This document shows positions 33,564 to 54,437 of a stretch of 64,000 bases of DNA, in pieces; position 1 is the stretch's first letter; the number at the start of each line of letters is the position of its first letter. This DNA is from Aquincola tertiaricarbonis (GTDB taxonomy: Bacteria > Pseudomonadota > Gammaproteobacteria > Burkholderiales > Burkholderiaceae_C), in NCBI RefSeq assembly GCF_023573145.1, contig NZ_CP097635.1, forward strand, positions 2,046,001 through 2,110,000. Reading direction: 5' to 3'. The notes beneath the pieces are model-generated. The model did no database searches, was not told the origin of the DNA, and saw only the letters and a program-made list of their open reading frames with translations. Both the position numbers and the translations under genes were made by a program.

Positions 33564-35174
33564 GTGACCCACATCCCCAACCCCGCCCGCGGCATGCGCG
33601 GCATGGCCGTCGCGCCGCACGGCCTGGCCGCGCAAAGCGCCATCGGTGTGCTGCGTGATGGCGGCAACGCCGTCGAGGCGATGGTGGCCGCGGCCGCCAC
33701 CATCGCCGTGGTGTATCCGCACATGAACAGCATCGGCGGCGATGGCTTCTGGCTGATCGCCAAGCCGGGCGAAGCGCCGCGCGGGCTGGAAGCCTGCGGC
33801 GCGGCGGCCCAGGCGGCCAGCATCGAGTCGTTCCGCGGCCATGGCATCGAGCGCATTCCTTTTCGCGGCGGCCTGGCCGCCAACACGGTGGCCGGCACCA
33901 TCTCCGGCTGGGACGCGGCGCTGGCCTGGTCGCGCCAGGCGCTGGGCGGCCGCCTGCCGCTGACCCGGCTGCTGGAAGATGCCATCGCCCATGCGCGTGA
34001 AGGCATCGCCGTCACCCGCAGCCAGTCGCATTGCATCGCCAACAAGCGCAAGGAGCTGATGCCGGTCAGCGGCTTTGCGCACAGCTACCTGGTCGATGGC
34101 CAGGCGCCGGCCGTCGGCAGCCTGTGGAAGCAGCCGCGCATGGCCGCGACGCTGGAGCACCTGTCCCGCGCCGGCTTGGACGACTTCTACCGCGGTGACC
34201 TGGCCCGCTCCATGGCCGCCGACCTGGAAGCTGCAGGCAGCCCGGTGGCCCTGGTGGACCTGAAGGCGCACGCAGCGGTGTGGAAGCCCCCGCTGGCCAT
34301 GGCGCACTCGGCCGGCACCTTGTACAACATGCCGCCGCCCACGCAGGGCCTGGTGTCGCTGCTGATCCTGGGCCAGCTCGACCGCCTGTTCGACGCCGCC
34401 AGCATGACGCCCGACAACGCGGCCTACGTGCATGCCTGCGTGGAAGCCACCAAGCAGGCCTTTGCCATCCGCGACAGCCTGATCACCGACCCCGCGTGGA
34501 TGAAGCAGGACCCGCAGGCGCTGCTGGCGCCCGAGGCGCTCGACGCCATGGCCGCGCGCATCCGGCCGCTGCAGGCGCAGCCCTGGCCCGGCGGCCAGGG
34601 CCCGGGCGACACGGTGTGGATGGGCGTGATCGACCGCGACGGCGTGGCGGTGAGCTTCATCCAGAGCATCTACCACGAGTTCGGCAGCGGCATCGTGCTG
34701 CCCGAGTCGGGCGTCAACTGGCAGAACCGCGGCTGCAGCTTCTCGCTGGACCCGGCGGCGCTGAACCCGCTGATGCCGGGCCGCAAGCCCTTCCACACGC
34801 TCAACCCGGCGCTGGCGCAGCTGAACGACGGCCGCACGCTGGTGTACGGCAACATGGGCGGCGACGGCCAGCCGCAATCGCAAAGCGCGGTGTTCAGCCG
34901 CATCGTGCACTTCGGCCTCAATCCGCAGGCCGCCATCAGCGCGCCGCGCTGGCTGCTGGGCCGCACCTGGGGCCAGGAGAGCGAATCGCTGAAGCTGGAG
35001 AGCCGCTTTCCGCCCGAGACGGTGCAGGCGCTGCTGGACGCCGGCCACGAGGTGGAGGTCTACGACGACTTCGACGAGACCATGGGCCATGCCGGCGCCA
35101 TCCTGCGCAGTGCGCAGGGCACTTTCGAAGGCGGCAGCGATCCGCGCAGCGACGGGGCGGCGCTGGGCTGGTAG
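33564..35174 (+). CDS. gamma-glutamyltransferase-family protein (possible oxamate amidohydrolase-like)
   Basis: N-terminal-nucleophile hydrolase of 536 residues. The GTG at 33564 is preceded by TGGAG. Family text: RGMAVAPHGLAAQSAIGVLR, DGGNAVEAMVAAAATIAVVYPHMNSIGGDG (in parts) and the self-cleavage/nucleophile Thr350 in GDTVWMGVIDRDGVAVS, where Thr begins the small subunit in gamma-glutamyltransferases. No signal peptide, so it should be cytosolic, unlike classical Ggt. The cytosolic, nitrogen-linked relative HpxW (oxamate amidohydrolase) is a plausible comparison. It lies 54 bp after the activator and 133 bp before the guanidine riboswitch, so it may be in either unit. Precise substrate unknown. 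Confidence 0.82.
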   Translation: MTHIPNPARGMRGMAVAPHGLAAQSAIGVLRDGGNAVEAMVAAAATIAVVYPHMNSIGGDGFWLIAKPGEAPRGLEACGAAAQAASIESFRGHGIERIPFRGGLAANTVAGTISGWDAALAWSRQALGGRLPLTRLLEDAIAHAREGIAVTRSQSHCIANKRKELMPVSGFAHSYLVDGQAPAVGSLWKQPRMAATLEHLSRAGLDDFYRGDLARSMAADLEAAGSPVALVDLKAHAAVWKPPLAMAHSAGTLYNMPPPTQGLVSLLILGQLDRLFDAASMTPDNAAYVHACVEATKQAFAIRDSLITDPAWMKQDPQALLAPEALDAMAARIRPLQAQPWPGGQGPGDTVWMGVIDRDGVAVSFIQSIYHEFGSGIVLPESGVNWQNRGCSFSLDPAALNPLMPGRKPFHTLNPALAQLNDGRTLVYGNMGGDGQPQSQSAVFSRIVHFGLNPQAAISAPRWLLGRTWGQESESLKLESRFPPETVQALLDAGHEVEVYDDFDETMGHAGAILRSAQGTFEGGSDPRSDGAALGW

Positions 35175-35259
35175 CACCGTTTTCAGGCAGGGCGCGCACC
35201 ATCAGCGCCCATGCCGGCGCTTCGACAGCGCTTTCGAAGCCTGTGCGCGGCGGGCACAG

Positions 35260-35302
35260 CCCTTGCGTGACTCCACGCAAGGGAAGCGATCTGGCGATCG
35301 CT
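35260..35302 (+). terminator. two consecutive hairpins before the riboswitch
   Basis: Hairpin 1: CCCTTGCGTG (35260-35269), loop ACTC, CACGCAAGGG (35274-35283), a perfect 10-bp stem. Hairpin 2: AGCGATC (35285-35291), loop TGGC, GATCGCT (35296-35302), a perfect 7-bp stem. Neither has a T-tract, so a factor-independent terminator is not certain; they could end transcription from the upstream gene or be part of the riboswitch leader. A further stem, GCTTCGA...TCGAAGC, lies at about 35218-35240. Confidence 0.5.
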
Positions 35303-35307
35303 ACTGA

Positions 35308-35433
35308 AATGGTGGCTAGGGTTCCGGCCGGGCAGTGCAAGCCCGGTGTCTGGTCCAAGAGCCATCGGCCTCAAGCACCCATGCATGGCATGACGGTGCT
35401 CAGGCTCCACGGCGGGACAAAAGCCCGGGAGGT
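35308..35433 (+). promoter_or_regulatory. guanidine-I riboswitch (ykkC motif)
   Basis: All conserved blocks of the guanidine-I class are present in order: CTAGGGTTCCG (35316-35326), a CCGGGC/GCCCGG hairpin (35328-35346), CTGGTCCAAGAG (35350-35361), a variable stem closed by AGCACC/GGTGCT, and ACGGCGGGACAAAAGCCCGG followed by GAGG (35409-35432). Free guanidine binding to this RNA turns on downstream genes. It ends about 60 nt before the binding-protein ATG (35494). The tail CGGGAGG and the later CTTCCCG could pair, suggesting a switch in the expression platform, but the exact mechanism is not clear. This assigns guanidine, not urea, as the inducer of the operon to 43401. Confidence 0.93.
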
Positions 35434-35493
35434 TCACTTCGTTGCGAGGTGGCTTCCCGACGTTTTCAAGCAGCCCTTGCCCTGGAGCCCTCC

Positions 35494-36489
35494 ATGCGAC
35501 CCTTCTTCCGTTCCGCCGCCCGTGGCCTGCGCGCCGCGCTGGCCATCGCCGTTGTTGCCACCGGCCTGGGCCACGCCCTGCCGGCCGCCGCCGAAGTCAA
35601 GGTGGGTGTGTCCGACTGGCCGGGCTGGGTGGCCTGGTACGTGGCCGAGCAGAAGGGCTTCTTCAAGAAGCACGGTGCCGACGTCAAGCTGGTCTGGTTC
35701 GCCAACTACACCGATTCCATCAGCGCGCTGTCTTCGGGCCAGCTCGATGCCAACTCGCAGACCTGGTCCGACACGCTGGGCCCGCTGGCCAAGGGCCTGC
35801 CGCTCAAGGCCATCCTGGTCAATGACAACTCGGCCGGCAACGATGCGCTGCTGGTGAGCCCCAAGATCAAGTCCTTCGCCGAGCTGAAGGGCAAGTCGGT
35901 GGCGCTGGAGCAGTACAGCATCTCGCACTTCGTGCTGGCCACCGCGCTGGCCAAGAACGGCATGAAGCCGTCCGACGTCAAGATCACCAACTTGTCGGCC
36001 GGTGACGCGGCCGCCGCCTTCATGGCCGGCCGCGTGGACGCCGCGGTGGTGTGGAACCCCTGGATCGACCAGATCACCAGGAGCGGCAAGGGCCGTGCGC
36101 TGTTCACCTCCAAGGACATGCCGGGCCTGGTGCCCGACCTGCTGGTGGCACAAGAGAAGGCCATCGCCACCAAGCGCAAAGACCTGGTGGGCATGATCAA
36201 GGCCTGGATGGACACGGAGAAGTTCATCCGCGAGCAGCCGGCCGAGGCCGCCCGCATCATGAGCAAGGTGGTGAGCCTGAAGCCCGAGGAATACCAGGTG
36301 TTCATGCCCGGCACCCGCTTCTTCGACGCGGCCGCCAACCAGGCGGCGCTGGCCGGCAGCGGCCCCGAGTCGCTGGCCACGGTGGCGCCCACCATCGCCA
36401 GCTTTCTGCTGCAGCACAAGCTGATCGACGGCAAGCCCGACGCCGCCAAGGGCATCGACGCCAGCCTGCTGGCCGAAGCGCTGAAGTAA
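35494..36489 (+). CDS. ABC transporter substrate-binding protein, guanidine/urea-carboxylase associated
   Basis: Periplasmic receptor of 331 residues of the NrtA/SsuA/TauA-like superfamily. ATG at 35494 follows GGAG by about 8 nt and opens a signal peptide (cleavage near PAAAEV). Text such as VGVSDWPGWVAWYVAEQKGF, WFANYTDSISALSSGQLDAN and NPWIDQITRSGKGRALF fits receptors found with urea carboxylase operons. With the riboswitch upstream, the likely ligand is guanidine. The earlier frame to 35335 crosses the riboswitch and is not translated. First gene of the six-gene operon. Confidence 0.88.
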   Translation: MRPFFRSAARGLRAALAIAVVATGLGHALPAAAEVKVGVSDWPGWVAWYVAEQKGFFKKHGADVKLVWFANYTDSISALSSGQLDANSQTWSDTLGPLAKGLPLKAILVNDNSAGNDALLVSPKIKSFAELKGKSVALEQYSISHFVLATALAKNGMKPSDVKITNLSAGDAAAAFMAGRVDAAVVWNPWIDQITRSGKGRALFTSKDMPGLVPDLLVAQEKAIATKRKDLVGMIKAWMDTEKFIREQPAEAARIMSKVVSLKPEEYQVFMPGTRFFDAAANQAALAGSGPESLATVAPTIASFLLQHKLIDGKPDAAKGIDASLLAEALK

Positions 36490-36502
36490 GCGGGAGCCTG
36501 CG

Positions 36503-37393
36503 ATGACGACGCAGACGATGCGTGGCGCCGCAGCGCCGGCGCAGGGCGGCCTGCCGCCCGCGATGCCGGTGATGGCGCCCCCGGTGCCCACGCTGCTGCC
36601 CGAGCCGCGGCCCTGGTGGGGCGTGCGCACGCCCATCCCGCGCCCGCGTGCGCTGGTGCTGGTGGCGCTGGGCCTGCTGCTGCCGCTGCTGGGCTGGATG
36701 GCGCTGGCCGCCAGCGGCTGGGTGCAGCCCGTGTTCATGCCCGGCCCGGGCGCGGTGCTGCAACGCATGGCCGACTGGTGGGCCGACGGCCTGCTGGAAG
36801 ACGTGGCCATCAGCACCTTGCGGGTGGTGTCGGGCTGGGCGCTGTCGGCCTTGATCGCGCTGCCGCTGGGCCTGCTGATCGGCAGCTTTCGCACGGTGCA
36901 GGCGCTGCTGGAGCCGCTGACCGACTTCATCCGCTACATGCCGGCGGTGGCCTTCATCCCGCTGGTGATGGTGTGGGTGGGCATCGACGAAGGTGCCAAG
37001 GTGGCCATCATCTTCATCGGCACCTTCTTCCAGATGGTGCTGATGGTGGCCGAAGACGTGCGCCGCGTGCCGGCCGCGCAGATCGAGGCGGCGCAGACCC
37101 TGGGCGCCACCCGCGGCGAGATCATCCAGCAGGTGCTGGTGCCTTCGGCCAAGCCGGCCCTGCTGGACACGCTGCGCGTGACCATGGGCTGGGCCTGGAC
37201 CTACCTGGTGGTGGCCGAGCTGGTGGCCGCCAGCTCGGGCCTGGGCTTCGCCATCCTGAAGGCGCTGCGCTTTTTGCAGACCGACAAGATCTTCGGCGGC
37301 ATCCTGCTGATCGGCCTCATCGGCCTGGCGATCGACCAGCTGATGCGGCTGGCGCACCGCAAGGCCTTCGGCTACCTCTACCTGCGGCGCTGA
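36503..37393 (+). CDS. ABC transporter permease of the guanidine operon
   Basis: Inner-membrane permease of 296 residues with GGGAG before the ATG, 13 bp after the receptor stop. A ~45-residue Pro-rich cytoplasmic N-terminus (APPVPTLLPEPRPWWGVRTP) precedes six hydrophobic segments. The EAA-type loop reads AAQTLGATRGEIIQQVLVPS followed by AKPALLDTLRVTMGWAW. Family: NrtB/SsuC/TauC. Together with the receptor and ATPase it forms a single importer. Confidence 0.9.
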   Translation: MTTQTMRGAAAPAQGGLPPAMPVMAPPVPTLLPEPRPWWGVRTPIPRPRALVLVALGLLLPLLGWMALAASGWVQPVFMPGPGAVLQRMADWWADGLLEDVAISTLRVVSGWALSALIALPLGLLIGSFRTVQALLEPLTDFIRYMPAVAFIPLVMVWVGIDEGAKVAIIFIGTFFQMVLMVAEDVRRVPAAQIEAAQTLGATRGEIIQQVLVPSAKPALLDTLRVTMGWAWTYLVVAELVAASSGLGFAILKALRFLQTDKIFGGILLIGLIGLAIDQLMRLAHRKAFGYLYLRR

Positions 37394-37395
37394 GC

Positions 37396-38238
<843 letters not shown>

Positions 38239-38252
38239 AGAAAGGCATGCAC

Positions 38253-39071
38253 ATGTCCAATCAAGTTCAACCCCCGGTGCACACTCAGGACAACCCGCCG
38301 GCCGAACGGCCGGTGGACGCGCTGCCGCTGTGGCAGCGCTTTGCGCCCGAGCTGCCGGCCGAGCTGGTGGCTTTCAGCGAAATCGTGCCCGGCGGCGCGC
38401 ACTGGAGCTGGCGGCTGCGCCGCGGCACCGCACTGCGCTTCGTGGCGCTGGACGAGCGCGTCAATGCCTCGGTAGTGCTGTACGCCGCCCACGACACGCT
38501 GGAGCGCTACAACATGCCCGACAGCCTGAAGGCCCAGCACACCGCCCACTACCGCGCCGGCCATGTGCTGATGAGCGACATGGGCCGCGCGATGGCCTCG
38601 TTCACGGTCGATACGCTGGGCTGGCACGACCCGCTGGGCGCGCTGCTCGACACGCCGACGATGGAGGCGCGCTACGGCGCCAAGCGCTTCGAGGACCACC
38701 GCAATGCCATGCAGCGCAGCGGCCGCGACGGCCTCTTGATCGAGACCGGCAAGCACGGCCTGACGCTGCGCGACCAGATTGCGCCGGTGAACCTGTTCAG
38801 CAAGGTGGTGGTGGACGGGCAGGGCCGCTTCATCTTCGACGCCGAACGCAGTGTGAAGGGCGCGCAGGTGGAGCTGCGCATGGACATGGACGTGATCCTG
38901 GCGCTGAGCACGGCGCCCCATCCGCTGGACCCGCGCCCCGCTTATGCGCCCGGCCGCCTGGGCATCGCCGCCTGGCGCCGCGGGCCCGCACCCGCCGACG
39001 ACCCGTGCCGGCGCTTTCGCCCCGAGACGGCGCGCGCGCTGCACAACAGCGACGTGTTCGCGATCAGCTGA
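38253..39071 (+). CDS. cgdA: urea carboxylase-associated protein 1, carboxyguanidine deiminase subunit CgdA
   Basis: Protein of 272 residues of the UAAP1 family (DUF1989). In characterised guanidine pathways CgdA and CgdB form the enzyme that hydrolyses carboxyguanidine to allophanate and ammonia. Family text: VPGGAHWSWRLRRGTALRFV, DTLERYNMPDSLKAQHTAHY, LMSDMGRAMASFTVDTLGWHD and INLFSKV-type motif seen as APVNLFSKVVVD. ATG at 38253 chosen from AAAGG about 8 nt upstream; ATGs at 38235 (overlapping the ATPase stop) and 38247 are possible. cgdB follows 12 bp downstream. Confidence 0.88.
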   Translation: MSNQVQPPVHTQDNPPAERPVDALPLWQRFAPELPAELVAFSEIVPGGAHWSWRLRRGTALRFVALDERVNASVVLYAAHDTLERYNMPDSLKAQHTAHYRAGHVLMSDMGRAMASFTVDTLGWHDPLGALLDTPTMEARYGAKRFEDHRNAMQRSGRDGLLIETGKHGLTLRDQIAPVNLFSKVVVDGQGRFIFDAERSVKGAQVELRMDMDVILALSTAPHPLDPRPAYAPGRLGIAAWRRGPAPADDPCRRFRPETARALHNSDVFAIS

Positions 39072-39083
39072 GGACCGACTGCC

Positions 39084-39776
39084 ATGACGACCGACACCCC
39101 CATCGAGCCCACCACCCCAGCGGCCACCGCCATGCGCCTGCAGCCCAGCGCGCTGCGGCCTGAAGACGCAGTCGTGCGCCACCGCCAGCCGGCCGGCGAG
39201 CCCTGGTTCACCGAGCTGCGCCAAGGCCAGACCCTGCGCATTGTCGACCTGGAAGGCAACCAGGCGGTGGACGTGATCTTCTACGCCCGCCATGAAGCGG
39301 CCGAGCACTACAGCGCCACCGACACGCTGTTGCGCCAGGGCGGCATCTACCTGACCACCGGCTCGGTGCTGGTGAGCAACCTGGGCCGGCCGATGCTGCG
39401 CATCGTGGCCGACACCTGCGGCCGCCACGACACCCTGGGCGGCGCCTGCGCGGCCGAAAGCAACACCGTGCGCTATGCGCTGCAGAAGAAGTTCATGCAC
39501 AGCTGCCGCGACAACTACCTGCTGGCGCTGCAGAACGCCGACGTGGGCCTGGGCAAGCGCGACCTGGTGCCCAACGTCAACTTCTTCATGAACGTGCCGG
39601 TGACGGAAGACGGCCAGCTCACCTTTGCCGATGGCGTGAGCGGCCCCGGCAAGTACGTGGAGCTGCGCGCCGAGATGGACTTGTACATGCTGGTGTCCAA
39701 CTGCCCGCAGCTCAACAACCCCTGCAATGCCTACCATCCCACACCGGTCGAGTTCCTGGTGTGGGACGGGGCCTGA
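39084..39776 (+). CDS. cgdB: urea carboxylase-associated protein 2, carboxyguanidine deiminase subunit CgdB
   Basis: Protein of 230 residues, the second DUF1989/UAAP subunit. Family text: [20 protein letters not shown] (about residues 51-70), [40 protein letters not shown] and [18 protein letters not shown], then [20 protein letters not shown] at the C-terminus, with conserved Cys and His residues that could bind metal. GAGGA lies about 10 nt before the ATG. Works with CgdA; acts between the carboxylase and the allophanate hydrolase. Confidence 0.9.
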   Translation: MTTDTPIEPTTPAATAMRLQPSALRPEDAVVRHRQPAGEPWFTELRQGQTLRIVDLEGNQAVDVIFYARHEAAEHYSATDTLLRQGGIYLTTGSVLVSNLGRPMLRIVADTCGRHDTLGGACAAESNTVRYALQKKFMHSCRDNYLLALQNADVGLGKRDLVPNVNFFMNVPVTEDGQLTFADGVSGPGKYVELRAEMDLYMLVSNCPQLNNPCNAYHPTPVEFLVWDGA

Positions 39777-39786
39777 GAGGCGCGCC

Positions 39787-42700
39787 ATGTTCGACACCGT
39801 TCTCATCGCCAACCGCGGCGCCATCGCCTGCCGCATCCTGCGCACCCTCCAGGCCCTGGGCCTGAAGTCGGTGGCCGTGTACTCCGAGGCCGACGCCGAT
39901 GCCGCCCATGTGCAGCAGGCCGACCGCGCGGTGTGCATCGGCCCCGCACCTGCCGCGCAAAGCTACCTGAATGCCGAGCGCATCCTGGCCGCCGCGCGCG
40001 AGACCGGCGCCGGCGCCATCCATCCCGGCTACGGCTTCCTGAGCGAGAACCCCGGCTTCGCCGAAGCCTGCGAGGCCGCGGGCATCGCCTTCATCGGCCC
40101 CACCGCGGCGCAGATGCGGGCCTTCGGCCTCAAGCACACCGCGCGGCAGCTGGCCCAGGCCCATGGCGTGCCGCTGCTGCCGGGCACGGGCCTGCTGGCC
40201 AGCCTGGCCGAGGCGCAGCAGGCGGCCGAGCGCATCGGCTACCCGCTGATGCTCAAGAGCACCGCGGGCGGTGGCGGCATCGGCATGCGGCTGGTGCGCA
40301 GCGCGGCCGAGCTGCCGCCCGCCTGGGAGGCGGTGCAGCGCCTGGCGCAGGCCAACTTCAAGGACGCGGGCCTGTACCTGGAGAAGTTCGTCGAACGGGC
40401 GCGCCACATCGAGGTGCAGGTGTTCGGCAACGGCCATGGCGAAGTCATCGCACTGGGTGAGCGCGACTGCAGCGCCCAGCGCCGTCACCAGAAGGTGGTG
40501 GAAGAAACCCCGGCGCCCGGCCTGCCCGCCGCCACCCGCGCCGCGCTGTGCGAAGCCGCAGTGCGGCTGGCGGCGGCGGTGCAGTACCGCTCGGCCGGCA
40601 CGGTGGAATTCGTGCTGGATGCCGACAGCGGCGAGTTCTACTTCCTGGAAGTGAACACCCGGCTGCAGGTGGAGCATGGCGTGACCGAGCAGGTCACCGG
40701 CATCGACCTGGTGGCCTGGATGGTGCAGCTCGCGCAGCAGGGCACACTGGCTTTGCGGGCACCGCAGCCCCAGGGCGCCGCCATCCAGGTGCGGCTGTAT
40801 GCCGAAGACCCGGCGCGGCAGTTCCAGCCTTCGGCCGGCTTGCTCACCGAGGTGGTGTTTCCGCCCGGCGTGCGGGTGGACACCTGGGTGGCCCGCGGCA
40901 CCGACGTGCCGCCCCACTACGACCCGATGCTGGCCAAGCTGATCGCCACCGGCCGCGACCGCGCCGAGGCCGTGGCCAGGCTGCAGGCGGCGCTGGCCGA
41001 CACGCGGCTGGCCGGCATCGCCACCAACCTCGATTACCTGCGTGCCCTCAGCCATGAGCCGGTGTTCACCGAAGGCCGCATCGTCACCGCCACGCTGGGC
41101 AGCTTTGCGCCGGTGCCGCGGGCGGTGGAGGTGATGGCGCCCGGCGTGATGACCAGCGTGCAGGACTGGCCCGGCCGCCTGGGCCACTGGGACGTGGGCG
41201 TGCCGCCCTCGGGCCCGATGGACGAACTGGGCCACCGCATCGCCAACCGGCTGGTGGGCAATGCGGCCGACGCCGCTACGCTGGAATGCACGCTGTCCGG
41301 CCCCACGCTGCGCTTTCATGCGCCGGCCGTGGTGGCGCTGGGCGGCGCGCCGATGCCGGCCACGCTGGAAGGGCCCGGCGGCCCGCAGCCGCTGGCCCCT
41401 GGCCGCGCCCATGCGCTGCCGGCCGGCGCGGTGCTGCGCCTGGGCACGCTGGAAGCGGGCGCGCGCAGCTACCTGGCGGTGCGCGGCGGCATCGACGTGC
41501 CGCTGTACCTGGGCAGCCGGTCCACCTTCACGCTGGGGCAGTTCGGCGGCCATGGCGGGCGCACGCTGCGGGCGGGTGATCTGCTGCCGGTGGGCGCCGA
41601 GCCCGCAGGCCAGCCGCTGTTCGAGCCCCCGGCCGTTCTGCCGCCTGCGCCCACGCGCGAGTGGCGCATCGGCGTGCTGTACGGGCCGCATGGCGCGCCC
41701 GACTTCTTCACGCCTGCCGACATCGCCACGTTCTTTGCCGCCGACTGGCAGGTGCACTACAACTCCAGCCGCACCGGCGTGCGGCTGATCGGTCCCAAGC
41801 CGCAATGGGCGCGGCCCGATGGCGGCGAGGCCGGGCTGCACCCGTCCAACATCCACGACAACGCCTATGCCATCGGCGCCATCGACTTCACCGGCGACAT
41901 GCCGGTGATCCTGGGGCCAGACGGTCCCAGCCTGGGCGGCTTTGTCTGCCCCGCGGTGGTGGTGGCGGCCGAGCGCTGGAAGCTGGGCCAGCTGCGGCCG
42001 GGCGACAGCGTGCGCTTCGTGCCGGTGACCTACGAACAAGCCCTGGCGCTGCAGGCCGCGCTCGATGCGGCCGCGGCGGGGGAGGGCAGGCTGGGCGAGT
42101 TGCCTGTCGATGTCGTGGTCGACACCGCCGCGCTGCCCAGCCCGCTGCTGCATGAACAAGCGGCTTCGGCCGAGCGGCCCGCGCTGGCGCTGCGCCAGGC
42201 CGGCGACCGCTACCTGCTGCTGGAATACGGCCCGCTGGCGCTGGACATCGCCCTGCGGCTGCGGGTGCATGCGCTGATGGGCGCGCTGCAGCAGCGCGCG
42301 CTGGCCGGCGTCATCGACCTCACGCCGGGCATCCGCTCGCTGCAGGTGCACTTCGACCCTGTGCGCCTGCCGCGCCAGCGCCTGATGGACGAACTGCTGG
42401 CCGCCGATGCGGCGCTGGGCCCCACCGACCACCTGGAGGTGCCCTCACGCACGGTGTGGCTGCCGCTGTCGTGGGACGACCCCAGCACGCGGCTGGCCAT
42501 CGAGAAGTACATGCAGTCGGTGCGGCCCGATGCGCCCTGGTGCCCGAGCAACATCGAGTTCATCCGCCGCATCAACGGCCTGGGCTCCATCGACGAGGTG
42601 CTGCGCACCGTGTTCGATGCCCGCTACCTGGTGATGGGCCTGGGCGACGTGTACCTGGGCGCGCCGGTGGCCACGCCGCTGGACCCGCGCCACCGGCTGG

Positions 42701-43401
42701 TGACCACCAAGTACAACCCGGCCCGCACCTGGACGCCCGAAAACGCGGTGGGCATCGGCGGCGCCTACCTGTGCATCTACGGCATGGAAGGCCCGGGCGG
42801 CTACCAGTTCGTGGGCCGCACGCTGCAGATGTGGAACCGCTGGCGCGACGAGCGCGACGGTGCGCTGGACTTTGAGGCTGGCAAGCCCTGGCTGCTGCGC
42901 TTCTTCGACCAGATCCGCTTCTACCCGGTGAGCGAGCAGGAACTGGCGCAGATCCGCCGCGACTTTCCGGCCGGGCGCTACCGGCTGCGCACCGAGCCGG
43001 GCCGTTTCTCGCTGCGCGACTACAGCGCTTTCCTGCAGGAGCATGCAGCCAGCATCGCCAGCTTCCGCGCGCAGCAGCAGGCCGCCTTTGCCGCCGAGCG
43101 TGAGCGCTGGCGCGAAGCCGGCCAGGCCGAGTACGTGGGCGACGAGGCCGGCCCGCCACCCAGCACCGACGACGCGCTGCCCGCAGGCGCCCACGCGGTG
43201 GACACCCAGGTGCCCGGCAGCGTGTGGAAGCTGCTGGTGCAGGAGGGCGACGAGGTGGCCGAAGGCCAGCCGCTGCTGGTGGTGGAAAGCATGAAGATGG
43301 AGTTCAGCATACCCGCCCCCGCCAGCGGCCGCGTGCTGCGCCTGTGCTGCCGCGAAGGCGGCGCCGTGGCGGCGGGGCAGCGGGTGGCGGTGCTTGTCTA
43401 G
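39787..43401 (+). CDS. biotin-dependent urea/guanidine carboxylase
   Basis: Cytosolic enzyme of 1,204 residues, the usual size. ATG at 39787 follows GAGAGG. Domains: biotin carboxylase about residues 1-450 ([30 protein letters not shown] for [23 protein letters not shown]); carboxyltransferase halves related to KipI/KipA about residues 460-1080 ([40 protein letters not shown]); C-terminal biotinyl domain with biotin-accepting Lys1170 in VESMKMEF. Enzymes called urea carboxylase that sit behind a guanidine-I riboswitch with CgdAB have been shown to act mainly on guanidine. The stop codon lies in the palindrome TGTCTAGACA. No allophanate hydrolase follows; the next gene is convergent 39 bp away. 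Confidence 0.92.
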   Translation: MFDTVLIANRGAIACRILRTLQALGLKSVAVYSEADADAAHVQQADRAVCIGPAPAAQSYLNAERILAAARETGAGAIHPGYGFLSENPGFAEACEAAGIAFIGPTAAQMRAFGLKHTARQLAQAHGVPLLPGTGLLASLAEAQQAAERIGYPLMLKSTAGGGGIGMRLVRSAAELPPAWEAVQRLAQANFKDAGLYLEKFVERARHIEVQVFGNGHGEVIALGERDCSAQRRHQKVVEETPAPGLPAATRAALCEAAVRLAAAVQYRSAGTVEFVLDADSGEFYFLEVNTRLQVEHGVTEQVTGIDLVAWMVQLAQQGTLALRAPQPQGAAIQVRLYAEDPARQFQPSAGLLTEVVFPPGVRVDTWVARGTDVPPHYDPMLAKLIATGRDRAEAVARLQAALADTRLAGIATNLDYLRALSHEPVFTEGRIVTATLGSFAPVPRAVEVMAPGVMTSVQDWPGRLGHWDVGVPPSGPMDELGHRIANRLVGNAADAATLECTLSGPTLRFHAPAVVALGGAPMPATLEGPGGPQPLAPGRAHALPAGAVLRLGTLEAGARSYLAVRGGIDVPLYLGSRSTFTLGQFGGHGGRTLRAGDLLPVGAEPAGQPLFEPPAVLPPAPTREWRIGVLYGPHGAPDFFTPADIATFFAADWQVHYNSSRTGVRLIGPKPQWARPDGGEAGLHPSNIHDNAYAIGAIDFTGDMPVILGPDGPSLGGFVCPAVVVAAERWKLGQLRPGDSVRFVPVTYEQALALQAALDAAAAGEGRLGELPVDVVVDTAALPSPLLHEQAASAERPALALRQAGDRYLLLEYGPLALDIALRLRVHALMGALQQRALAGVIDLTPGIRSLQVHFDPVRLPRQRLMDELLAADAALGPTDHLEVPSRTVWLPLSWDDPSTRLAIEKYMQSVRPDAPWCPSNIEFIRRINGLGSIDEVLRTVFDARYLVMGLGDVYLGAPVATPLDPRHRLVTTKYNPARTWTPENAVGIGGAYLCIYGMEGPGGYQFVGRTLQMWNRWRDERDGALDFEAGKPWLLRFFDQIRFYPVSEQELAQIRRDFPAGRYRLRTEPGRFSLRDYSAFLQEHAASIASFRAQQQAAFAAERERWREAGQAEYVGDEAGPPPSTDDALPAGAHAVDTQVPGSVWKLLVQEGDEVAEGQPLLVVESMKMEFSIPAPASGRVLRLCCREGGAVAAGQRVAVLV

Positions 43402-43404
43402 ACA
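43395..43404. promoter_or_regulatory. second perfect TGTCTAGACA palindrome, over the carboxylase stop codon
   Basis: Same 10-bp palindrome as at 18380-18389, with the flanking 14-mer ACCTGTCTAGACAA in inverse orientation. The carboxylase TAG stop lies inside it. In this position it is at the end of one operon and at the convergent end of tpsA, so an operator role is not obvious. Confidence 0.35.
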
Positions 43405-43440
43405 GGTGGAGCACCGCGCAGCCTGATGCCGGCTGGCCAC

Positions 43441-54375
<10,935 letters not shown>

Positions 54376-54437
54376 GGTCTTGATCCGTGGCGTGGTGCGC
54401 CGTGGCGGCGGCGGGCGCGCGAGGATGGGCTCGGGCG

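Noticed and set aside
32595-35177. 860-codon minus-strand frame across the activator and GGT-family genes
   Set aside because: It spans two well-supported genes on the other strand and reads as Arg/Gln/His/Gly-rich noise.
35335-35493. N-terminal extension of the guanidine receptor across 35335-35493
   Set aside because: This segment is the riboswitch; the signal peptide begins at 35494.
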